A DNA stretch of 13,013 nt from an uncultured Alphaproteobacteria bacterium (GTDB lineage: Bacteria; Pseudomonadota; Alphaproteobacteria; Puniceispirillales; Puniceispirillaceae), in NCBI GenBank assembly GCA_937924895.1, contig CALEYP010000062.1, positions 1-13,013 of the forward strand, read 5' to 3'. The translations under genes and the position numbers were made by a program. A model generated the notes under the pieces. That model saw only the letters and a list, made by a program, of their open reading frames with translations. It did no database searches and was not told where the DNA came from. This document shows, in pieces, positions 7,119 to 13,013 of the stretch (its first letter is position 1; each line of letters starts with the position of its first letter).

Positions 7119-8621
7119 TTATCCTAATGTTGGCATTGTGAATTGTGGGTCACTTCTCATGCCTGAAGGCCAGCGGATGGTTGTTGTTTTAATGCGCGTA
7201 TAGAAACGTACCCCTTCCATCCCATGCATGTGATGTTCACCAAACAGGGAATCTTTCCAGCCGCCAAAGCTATGGAATGCCATCGGCACGGGGATTGGGA
7301 CATTAACCCCAACCATCCCCACTTCGATATCTTGGGCAAAGCTGCGCGCCGCATCACCATCTCTTGTGAAGATAGCTGTGCCATTGGCATAATTATGGCC
7401 ATGGATGAGGTCGACTGCTTCTTGATAGGACTTCTTACGGACAACAGATAGTACAGGGCCAAAAATCTCATCCCGGTAGCAATCCATATCCTCGGTGACA
7501 TTATCAAGCAATGTGCCGCCAACGAAGAACCCTTTTTCATAACCTTGCTTATCTTGGGTAAAGTTGCGGCCATCAAGTACCACTTTAGCGCCTTGCGCCT
7601 CACCACGCGTAACATAGTCATTCACTCTGGCAACCGCATCCTTGGTCACAAGGGGGCCCATCTCTGAGCTTGCGTCTGAGGCAGGTCCAATTTTGAGTGC
7701 TTCAATTTGCGGCACAAGCCGTTCAATCAAGGCATCAGCAACCGCATCAGTCACTGGCACAGCAACAGAAATGGCCATGCATCTTTCGCCAGCGGAACCA
7801 TAGGCCGCACCCATCAACGCAGAGGCAGCCATATCTAAATCAGCGTCAGGCATGATAACCATATGGTTCTTAGCCCCCCCCAGCGCCTGAACACGTTTCC
7901 CATGGGCTGTGCCTGTCTGATGAATATATTTCGCAATTGGGGTAGAGCCGACAAAGCTCACAGCGCTGATATCTTCATGGGTGAGAAGACGATCAACAGC
8001 TAATTTATCACCTTGAACCACATTAAAGACGCCATCAGGCAGTCCCGCTTCTGTGAGCCATTGTGCCAATAGAAGCGAGGCAGATGGGTCACGCTCAGAT
8101 GGTTTTAGGATAAAGCAATTGCCTGTTACCAGCGCCACGGGGAACATCCACATTGGCACCATGGCTGGGAAGTTAAAAGGCGTGATACCTGCCACAACAC
8201 AAAGCGGCTGGCGGATCATATGGCTATCGACGCCAGAGCCAACATTTTCAGAGAACTCACCCTTCATGAATGAAGGAGCAGAGGTTGCAAATTCAACAAC
8301 TTCAACACCTCTTGTAACTTCACCTAGTGCATCATCAACCGTCTTACCATGCTGGGCCGAGATGGCTTCTGCCAGTTCCTGTGCGCGTTCATTAACGATA
8401 TATTTGAACTTATCCATGATACGGGCGCGGCGTAAGACCGGCTGGGCAGCCCATGAAGACCATGCTGCTTTGGCTGCCGCGACGGCAGCGTCAACTTCGG
8501 CTTCACTTGCCAAAGCAACCTGATCTGTGACTTCACCTGTCGCAGGGTTAAAGACATCTTGTGAGCGACCAGAAGTGCTAGCGGTAAGTTGGCCGTTAAT
8601 ATAGTGGGCAATGTCAGTCAT
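7119..8621 (-). CDS. mmsA: Methylmalonate-semialdehyde dehydrogenase (CoA-acylating)
   Basis: Aldehyde dehydrogenase superfamily, 500 residues, typical of MmsA. It converts methylmalonate semialdehyde to propionyl-CoA, or malonate semialdehyde to acetyl-CoA, with NAD+, CoA and loss of CO2, in valine, beta-alanine and inositol catabolism. Visible: substrate-gate segment ITPFNFPAMVPMWMFP (146-161) with Asn150, NAD-site LKPSE (172-176) with Lys173, and catalytic Cys281 in GERCMA. The general-base Glu of ordinary aldehyde dehydrogenases is replaced: ALGGAKNH (247-254) stands where ELGG is usual, which fits the CoA-dependent type. Arg104 and Arg280 sit where MMSDH arginines bind the substrate carboxylate. 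An AGGGA lies eight bases before the ATG. It is convergent with the catabolic operon and divergent from phoR, with no co-transcribed partner in view, so any role in the operon's pathway is inference. Confidence 0.93.
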   Translation of the reverse strand: MTDIAHYINGQLTASTSGRSQDVFNPATGEVTDQVALASEAEVDAAVAAAKAAWSSWAAQPVLRRARIMDKFKYIVNERAQELAEAISAQHGKTVDDALGEVTRGVEVVEFATSAPSFMKGEFSENVGSGVDSHMIRQPLCVVAGITPFNFPAMVPMWMFPVALVTGNCFILKPSERDPSASLLLAQWLTEAGLPDGVFNVVQGDKLAVDRLLTHEDISAVSFVGSTPIAKYIHQTGTAHGKRVQALGGAKNHMVIMPDADLDMAASALMGAAYGSAGERCMAISVAVPVTDAVADALIERLVPQIEALKIGPASDASSEMGPLVTKDAVARVNDYVTRGEAQGAKVVLDGRNFTQDKQGYEKGFFVGGTLLDNVTEDMDCYRDEIFGPVLSVVRKKSYQEAVDLIHGHNYANGTAIFTRDGDAARSFAQDIEVGMVGVNVPIPVPMAFHSFGGWKDSLFGEHHMHGMEGVRFYTRIKTTTIRWPSGMRSDPQFTMPTLG

Positions 8622-8874
8622 GAGAGATCCCTATGATATCAATAAGTCATTGAAGTGGTAATTACACCCTCTGAAGATGAGGGAAATTCAGCTTTACTCT
8701 AGCGCTCTCTTTTTCAAAAGCGCAAGGGGTTCATTCGCTTATGTAGGCTATTTCAGCGGCATTTCCACCGTGTCGCCTATCTTGGGGCAAGTGCGAAAAT
8801 AGGTGATGCGCTTATTATTAGCTTATTCTATAGTATTTGAAAGTTCGGAGAGCACAGCTTGATGCTAAGATATC
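8622..8874. other. Non-coding gap between divergent mmsA and phoR
   Basis: No plausible coding frame is seen on either strand. It holds a small hairpin, CCCTC (8667-8671) with GAGGG (8679-8683), that would fall in the mmsA leader, and a -10-like TATAGT at 8829-8834 pointing towards phoR without a convincing -35. I looked for a Pho box (tandem CTGTCAT-like repeats) and did not find one. Confidence 0.5.
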
Positions 8875-8930
8875 TTGTTTTTGTGCCCGCCAATAGCAGA
8901 GGGTTATGTTGCTGTGACACCAAGCGATGA
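8862..8930 (+). other. Possible 22-codon upstream ORF overlapping the phoR start
   Basis: ATG 8862 opens a short frame ending at TGA 8928-8930, encoding MLRYLVFVPANSRG plus eight more residues. GGAG at 8847-8850 stands 11 bases upstream, a loose but usable ribosome site. It is out of frame with the kinase and overlaps both candidate kinase starts. It may be a leader peptide coupled to phoR translation, a trace of a frameshift in the kinase N-terminus, or noise. Confidence 0.25.
8899..8903 (+). promoter_or_regulatory. Ribosome binding site favouring the GTG start of phoR
   Basis: GAGGG lies ten bases before GTG 8914 (8904-8913 between). The alternative TTG at 8875 lacks a comparable site, and an in-frame stop at 8866-8868 rules out a start further upstream. 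The GTG is therefore the better-supported start. Confidence 0.5.
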
Positions 8931-9996
8931 TAGTGCTGGTTTAACCATTACAGATGTAGAGCGATTTGGAAAATTGCTTGATGATGGGTTGTTGCTTGTC
9001 GGGTTTGACCAGACCATCAGCTATGCTAATTCTGCAGCGTCAAAAATGCTGGGTGAAGAATTAGTCAATCGTCAGTTAAGTGATGTATTTCCGCAAGTGA
9101 CCTTTGAGGATGTGCTGAAAAATATCGGTACAGCCAAACGACCCCACGAATTTATCTATTCTCATCAAAAATCCATCACACGGCAATTTCGAGTCAAGCT
9201 CACTGCCTTGTCTGATACATTGGTTAGCGTGTTGTTGATGGATATGACCTTGCAGCGCAATCTTGATAAGGTGCGCCGTGATTTTGTGGCTAACGTATCG
9301 CATGAATTGCGCTCGCCGCTTACCTCCTTAATCGGCTTTGTTGAGACCATGCGGTCTGATGATGAGATGCCAAGCGATATGCGGTCTCATTTTCTTGGCA
9401 TTATGGATGAAGAGGCGAAACGGATGACAAGGCTGATTGATGACCTCATCTCTTTGTCGCGCGTTGAGGTCGAAGAACATATTGTCCCTGACGAAGAGGT
9501 CGGTGTGCGTGAGGTTATGATGTCAGTCATTGAAATCTTAAAAGATCGGGCCACGCGTCAAGAGATGACCATCCAGTTTCATGATGGTTTTGCAGAGGAT
9601 GCGCCCGTGCCGCGTATCAAGGGTGACCGCGACGAAATCGTGGAAGTCATGCATAATCTTATTGAAAATGCGATTAAATATGGGCACCCGCGCTCAATCA
9701 TTGATATTGAGATGATGCCAGTTGAAAAAGGCCAGGTCTGTTGTGTGGTGACCAATCAAGGTGACGGGATAGAAGAGCGCCATATCCCGCGATTAACGGA
9801 GCGGTTTTATCGCGTTGATAAAGCGCGGTCTCGGCAAAAAGGCGGAACAGGCCTTGGTCTTGCGATTGTTAAACATATTGTCAATCGTCATCGTGGGGAA
9901 CTCTCTATTACGTCAGAGTTAGGGGCATCAACTAGCTTTACCGTACAATTTCCGCTCCTCAAAACATCAGCAGCATCAAAGAGAGTTGAGATATGA
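8914..9996 (+). CDS. phoR: PhoR-type sensor histidine kinase, apparently soluble
   Basis: Numbering is from GTG 8914 (360 residues). PAS domain at about 21-107; HisKA dimerisation domain at about 120-187 with phospho-acceptor His130 in VANVSHELRSPLT; HATPase domain at about 240-355 with N-box NLIENAIKYG (248-257), the PhoR signature LTERFYRVDKARSR (294-307) and GTGLGLA (311-317). It autophosphorylates and controls the response regulator that follows with a four-base ATGA overlap, so the pair is translationally coupled. Two oddities stand out. No transmembrane segment is visible, although PhoR usually has an N-terminal membrane anchor. The G1 box reads TNQGDGI (280-286), with Asn281 where most kinases have an adenine-binding Asp. 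The alternative start TTG 8875 adds 13 residues but no membrane segment. Identity as PhoR rests on the C-terminal signature and the PhoB neighbour. Confidence 0.87.
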   Translation: MTPSDDSAGLTITDVERFGKLLDDGLLLVGFDQTISYANSAASKMLGEELVNRQLSDVFPQVTFEDVLKNIGTAKRPHEFIYSHQKSITRQFRVKLTALSDTLVSVLLMDMTLQRNLDKVRRDFVANVSHELRSPLTSLIGFVETMRSDDEMPSDMRSHFLGIMDEEAKRMTRLIDDLISLSRVEVEEHIVPDEEVGVREVMMSVIEILKDRATRQEMTIQFHDGFAEDAPVPRIKGDRDEIVEVMHNLIENAIKYGHPRSIIDIEMMPVEKGQVCCVVTNQGDGIEERHIPRLTERFYRVDKARSRQKGGTGLGLAIVKHIVNRHRGELSITSELGASTSFTVQFPLLKTSAASKRVEI

Positions 9997-10694
9997 CAAC
10001 GCGCATTTTAATCGCAGATGATGAACCGAACCAGCTTGAGCTTCTTCATTATAATTTGACCAAAGAAGGGTTTGAGGTAAAGCGGGCGCATGATGGTCAA
10101 GAAGCCATTGAGCTGGCAGAGGACTGGTTGCCAGACCTCATCGTTCTTGATTGGATGATGCCAGAATATTCTGGGATTGAGGTCTGCCGGAAATTACGAA
10201 AATCAGATCATTTAAGCGCCATTCCCATCATTATGCTATCTGCCCGCGGTGAAGAGGGTGATAGAACTTATGGTCTTGATACGGGGGCTGATGATTATAT
10301 CACTAAACCGTTTTCCCCGCGCGAATTAGTGGCTCGCATTCGTGCCATATTACGGCGCGCTAATCCAGCAATGACGCAGCAGGTCCAAACTTTCCATGAT
10401 GTGATTATCAATCACGCCCAGATGACTGTTGAGCGGTCTGGTCATCCAATCCATTTAGGTCCAAAGGAATTTAAACTTCTCACAGTGCTGATGGAACGTC
10501 CGGGTCAAGTCTTTAGCCGGGAACAACTTCTTGATGCGGTCTGGGGGCATGGTGTTTATGTGGAAGATAGAACGGTTGATGCGCATTTATCGCGCTTACG
10601 GAAGGCCTTGAATCAAGCCCCTGATGGCGAGGCAGAGCGCCCTGATATTGTGCGTACTGTCCGTGGGGCAGGTTATGCCTTAAAACAACCTTGA
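9993..10694 (+). CDS. phoB: Phosphate regulon response regulator PhoB (OmpR/PhoB family)
   Basis: The protein has 233 residues. The receiver domain (about 3-120) has acidic pocket Asp10/Glu11, phospho-acceptor Asp53 in VLDWMMP, Ser83 and Lys105 in TKPFSPRELVARI. The winged-helix domain (about 130-230) carries the PhoB-typical runs LGPKEFKLL (155-163), FSREQLLDAVWG (174-185) and YVEDRTVDAHLSRLRKAL (189-206). When phosphorylated it binds Pho boxes and activates phosphate-starvation genes. Its ATG overlaps the phoR stop. The order phoR-phoB is the reverse of the enterobacterial phoB-phoR, and no pstSCAB or phoU genes stand between or next to them here. Confidence 0.95.
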   Translation: MTTRILIADDEPNQLELLHYNLTKEGFEVKRAHDGQEAIELAEDWLPDLIVLDWMMPEYSGIEVCRKLRKSDHLSAIPIIMLSARGEEGDRTYGLDTGADDYITKPFSPRELVARIRAILRRANPAMTQQVQTFHDVIINHAQMTVERSGHPIHLGPKEFKLLTVLMERPGQVFSREQLLDAVWGHGVYVEDRTVDAHLSRLRKALNQAPDGEAERPDIVRTVRGAGYALKQP

Positions 10695-10756
10695 TCAGAT
10701 CTGTGCCTTAGCGTTACTGTGGATGTGAAACAAGGTAACTGGTCTCATCATTTCTG

Positions 10757-10779
10757 CTGGCCTAAGTGCCAGTTTTTTT
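10757..10779 (+). terminator. Short intrinsic terminator after phoB
   Basis: CTGGC (10757-10761) pairs with GCCAG (10768-10772) around a six-base loop, followed by seven T (10773-10779). The stem is only five base pairs, so termination may be partial and some read-through into comD is possible. Confidence 0.65.
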
Positions 10780-10824
10780 GTTTCTCTTTTACCATCGTGA
10801 TTAATCGAAAAGGTATGGCATCTC

Positions 10825-11325
10825 ATGTCAATTAATGACCAAATTGTTGCTGATTTTGTGAAGAACAAGATCGAATTTATTACATCTGTTCCCTGTAAAC
10901 AGCTCGCTGGTGTGCTCAATCAAATCGATGCCACAGACAGCTTTACACATGTGCCGTGTAACCGTGAAGATGAGGGGATTGGTCTGTGTGCCGGCGCGAC
11001 TATGGGGGGCAAACGCTCTGCTATTATCATGCAGAATACAGCGATTGGTGTCACAATTAATGCGCTTGTCACATTAACACAATTTTATCGTATGCCACTT
11101 CCGATGCTTATTAGTTATCGTGGTGAAGTAGGTGAGCCTGTTGCATGTCAGGTTGAAATGGCTGTGCATACGAAGGATTTGCTAAATCAACTCCGTATCC
11201 CAACCTATCACTTCCATCACAAGGATGATGTGAACGAATTAGATGGCATCCTCAATCACTGTTTCATGTCTCGCAAGCCTGTGGCGATCTTGACTGATGC
11301 AACATTCTGGAAAGGAGCTGAATAA
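10825..11325 (+). CDS. comD: Sulfopyruvate decarboxylase, alpha subunit
   Basis: This 166-residue protein matches the N-terminal (pyrimidine-binding) half of the thiamine-diphosphate decarboxylases that act on sulfopyruvate or phosphonopyruvate. NREDEGIGLCAG (46-57) holds the conserved glutamates expected to contact the cofactor pyrimidine ring, and IIMQNTAIGVTINAL (67-81) is a second family signature. Together with the next protein it would convert sulfopyruvate to sulfoacetaldehyde and CO2. In methanogens ComDE makes coenzyme M; in marine bacteria the same enzyme is used to degrade C3 sulfonates. AAAAGG lies about 11 bases before ATG 10825. The stop and the ATG of the partner share one base. 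The alternative, a split phosphonopyruvate decarboxylase, is less likely because that enzyme is usually one chain. Confidence 0.85.
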   Translation: MSINDQIVADFVKNKIEFITSVPCKQLAGVLNQIDATDSFTHVPCNREDEGIGLCAGATMGGKRSAIIMQNTAIGVTINALVTLTQFYRMPLPMLISYRGEVGEPVACQVEMAVHTKDLLNQLRIPTYHFHHKDDVNELDGILNHCFMSRKPVAILTDATFWKGAE

Positions 11326-11879
11326 TGATCCGCTCTGATGTGATTAAAACACTTGTCCCCTTTATCTCTGATAAATTAGTTGTCACAAATATTGGTCTTC
11401 CTAGCCAAGAGATGCATCTGATTGATGATCAGCCAAGCAATTTTTACATGCTTGGTACGATGGGTTTGGCATCGTCGATTGGCCTTGGTCTTGCCCTAGC
11501 GCAGGACAAAAAGGTCTTGGTGATTGATGGCGATGGTTCGGTTTTGATGAATTTTGGTACTTTCCCCACAATCGCAAATAACCCCGCCAAAAATTATATT
11601 CTTCTGATTATTGATAATGGCTCTTATGGCTCAACAGGTGATCAGATCACCTATTCAGGGAAAAAGACCAATATGACAGAGGTTGCTCGCGCTTGTGGCT
11701 GTGAGAATGTTATCGAATGTAGTGCAGAAGAAACTGCTGATGTTGTCAAAGCCGCGTTCGAATCAGATGAAATGACAATCATCATTTCAAAATGTGAGTC
11801 AGGTAATATTAAAGTGCCGGTGATTGAGCATGACCCTGTAATGATTAAAGAACGCTTTATGAAAGAAGTGGCAAAATAG
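11325..11879 (+). CDS. comE: Sulfopyruvate decarboxylase, beta subunit
   Basis: This 184-residue protein is the diphosphate-binding half of the same enzyme. NFYMLGTMGLASSIGLGLAL (39-58) is the strongly conserved run of ComE and phosphonopyruvate decarboxylase C-terminal domains. The ThDP motif begins at GDGSVLMN (69-76) and ends at IIDNGSYGSTG (95-105), where Asp70 and Asn98 should bind Mg2+. AGGAG (11313-11317) with a seven-base spacer precedes ATG 11325, which overlaps the comD stop as TAATG; tight coupling suits a 1:1 complex. No sulfoacetaldehyde acetyltransferase (xsc), sulfolactate dehydrogenase or sulfonate transporter is in view, so the fate of the product is not shown. A strong terminator follows. 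Confidence 0.87.
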   Translation: MIRSDVIKTLVPFISDKLVVTNIGLPSQEMHLIDDQPSNFYMLGTMGLASSIGLGLALAQDKKVLVIDGDGSVLMNFGTFPTIANNPAKNYILLIIDNGSYGSTGDQITYSGKKTNMTEVARACGCENVIECSAEETADVVKAAFESDEMTIIISKCESGNIKVPVIEHDPVMIKERFMKEVAK

Positions 11880-11907
11880 ACCACTCCTCTATAAGTTTAA
11901 CGGATAG

Positions 11908-11936
11908 AACAGGCAGGATTTCCTGCCTGTTTTTTT
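11908..11936 (+). terminator. Strong intrinsic terminator after comE
   Basis: A ten-base-pair stem, AACAGGCAGG (11908-11917) with CCTGCCTGTT (11922-11931), encloses the loop ATTT and runs straight into a T-tract (11930-11936). It closes the comDE unit. Confidence 0.93.
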
Positions 11937-11978
11937 ATAGCGCTTTGATGGCACTAATCCTGTAAAAGGCATCTCTTG

Positions 11979-12006
11979 TTGCGCCATAGGGATAGCTCGC
12001 TATAGT
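11979..12006 (+). promoter_or_regulatory. Weak promoter candidate for the permease gene
   Basis: TATAGT at 12001-12006 resembles a -10 box; TTGCGC (11979-11984) is a poor -35 with a 16-base spacer. A short inverted repeat, ATAGC (11992-11996) and GCTAT (11999-12003), overlaps the -10. No clear Fur box is seen. Given the strong terminator upstream, the permease needs its own promoter somewhere in this gap. Confidence 0.3.
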
Positions 12007-12049
12007 ACGAGAAACGCAGCCAAAACAATCACAGGTCTCGTCATCACAT

Positions 12050-13013
12050 ATGATACGTGTTTCAAATCCATTGCGGTCACGTTGGGGGCTCTTACAATTG
12101 GCGTTATGTGGCCTGTTATTAGCCCCGCCAGCAATGATTATTTTGGTGGCATTCACCCCATCTGAGCCACTTTTCTTCCATCTCGTTGAGACTGTACTGG
12201 GACGTTATGTCGGCAATACCGTGCTATTGATGATAGGAACCGGCCTCATAGCGCTATTATTTGGGGTGTCATCGGCCTGGGTAGTCAGTCGTTATCGTTT
12301 CCCAGGGCGCAAGGTTTTAAGCTGGTTGTTGGTGCTGCCAGCGGCAATGCCGGCCTATCTCATTGCCTATGCCTATACAGATTTTTTGGAATATGCCGGC
12401 CCTATCCAAACCGCCATTCGCACTCTCTTTGGGTTCCAATCGGCACGCGATTATTGGTTTTTTGAAGTGCGCTCTTTGCCCGTTGCCTCTGTGTTAATGG
12501 CAGCAGTCCTCTATCCTTACATTTATATCATGGCACGCACGGCCTTTCATAATACGTCACGCGCATTATTCGAAGCAGCTATGGTATCTGGCCGCCATTT
12601 ATTCTGGCATGTGGGCCTGCCATTAGCGCGCCCTGCTATTATTGCCGGTCTATCTCTGGTGCTCATGGAAGTAGTGTCAGATTTTGGTACGGTTGATTAT
12701 TTCGCTATTGAAACTCTCACATTAGGTATCTTTAATGTATGGCTTGGTATGAATAATATGCCAGCGGCTGCGCAATTATCTCTGATTGCTTTGCTTGTGA
12801 TGATGGCGTTATTAGCTGCTGAATTATTTGCTCGTTCACGGCGCTCATTCCAAAATATCGGTAACACGGCCCGCGGTGTACCCCCTCTCGCTATTCGGGG
12901 CTGGCATGGTCTCGGCGCTATCGCAGTCTGTGTGCTACCTGTGATGGTAGGGTTTGTCATCCCTGTATTGATTTTATTATCGCATGTGATGGCAGGTATT
13001 AGTACAGCGGCGC
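12050..13013 (+). CDS. Iron(III)-type ABC transporter permease (FbpB/SfuB family), 3' end outside window
   Basis: The frame is open from ATG 12050 to the window edge (321 codons); an in-frame stop at 11993-11995 and no start between make this ATG the first choice. The N-terminus has Arg residues before a hydrophobic helix (about 13-35). Further membrane segments lie at about 57-80, 90-112, 143-162, 198-208, 240-258 and 288-311. The EAA loop, which docks on the ATPase, is EAAMVSGRHLFWHVGLPLAR (175-194), and DFGTVDYFAIETLTLGIF (211-228) is typical of iron(III)/thiamine-type permeases. These proteins usually have about 500-550 residues as two fused halves, so roughly 200 are missing. Its job would be inner-membrane ferric iron import with a periplasmic binding protein and an ATPase, neither of which is in view. 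The Shine-Dalgarno site is weak (AGG 14 bases upstream). Confidence 0.85.
   Translation, partial: MIRVSNPLRSRWGLLQLALCGLLLAPPAMIILVAFTPSEPLFFHLVETVLGRYVGNTVLLMIGTGLIALLFGVSSAWVVSRYRFPGRKVLSWLLVLPAAMPAYLIAYAYTDFLEYAGPIQTAIRTLFGFQSARDYWFFEVRSLPVASVLMAAVLYPYIYIMARTAFHNTSRALFEAAMVSGRHLFWHVGLPLARPAIIAGLSLVLMEVVSDFGTVDYFAIETLTLGIFNVWLGMNNMPAAAQLSLIALLVMMALLAAELFARSRRSFQNIGNTARGVPPLAIRGWHGLGAIAVCVLPVMVGFVIPVLILLSHVMAGISTAA

Noticed and set aside
8053..8523. 156-codon plus-strand open frame within mmsA
   Set aside because: It is antisense to a clear MmsA with intact motifs, shows no recognisable domain, and is explained by the codon bias of the real gene.
8622..8874. Pho box upstream of phoR
   Set aside because: No pair of CTGTCAT-like direct repeats with the expected 11-base period could be found by eye.
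11935..12156. Short minus-strand frame between comE and the permease gene
   Set aside because: It overlaps the terminator T-tract and the permease N-terminus, and its translation has no recognisable feature.
12697..12960. 87-codon minus-strand frame near the right edge
   Set aside because: It is antisense to the permease, whose frame stays open with family motifs to the window edge.

Overview
The window looks like part of a marine-type alphaproteobacterial chromosome. The G+C content is roughly balanced by eye and gene packing is tight. PhoR and PhoB are of the proteobacterial type, and the catabolic genes (a dimethylglycine-dehydrogenase-like FAD/GcvT fusion, an HpbD-like enolase-superfamily enzyme, mmsA, a two-subunit sulfopyruvate decarboxylase) are the sort found in roseobacters and SAR116-like bacteria. 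The lineage is an inference from gene content; there is no rRNA or other phylogenetic marker. I saw no mobile element, CRISPR array, tRNA or rRNA.

Layout. (1) 1-194: possible start of a divergent minus-strand gene at the left edge, then a promoter region with a perfect TATAAT and an inverted repeat. (2) 195-7067: four co-directional genes with short gaps: an FAD/tetrahydrofolate demethylase-type oxidoreductase, an enolase-superfamily epimerase or dehydratase, a class III (glutamate-semialdehyde-aminomutase-like) aminotransferase and an acetoacetate-CoA ligase family enzyme. (3) 7086-7113: a bidirectional terminator separates this operon from convergent mmsA (minus strand, 7119-8621). (4) 8622-8874: a non-coding gap between divergent mmsA and phoR. 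(5) phoR-phoB overlap by four bases and end at 10694, followed by a short hairpin terminator. (6) comD-comE (10825-11879) share one base at the junction and are closed by a strong terminator. (7) 12050-13013: an iron(III)-type ABC permease gene runs off the right edge.

How it may work. The first operon reads as a catabolic route: oxidative N-demethylation with formaldehyde passed to tetrahydrofolate, an alpha-proton chemistry step, removal of the amino group, and CoA activation of a beta-keto acid. A beta-amino acid or its N-methyl derivative would make all the steps fit, because transaminating a beta-amino acid gives the beta-keto acid that an acetoacetate-CoA ligase takes. The nearby mmsA could handle a semialdehyde branch. 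The substrate is unknown, and this is the most interesting open question here. The second point of interest is a standalone sulfopyruvate decarboxylase beside the phosphate-sensing two-component pair. The third is a PhoR that seems to lack a membrane anchor and has Asn where the ATP-binding G1 box normally has Asp.
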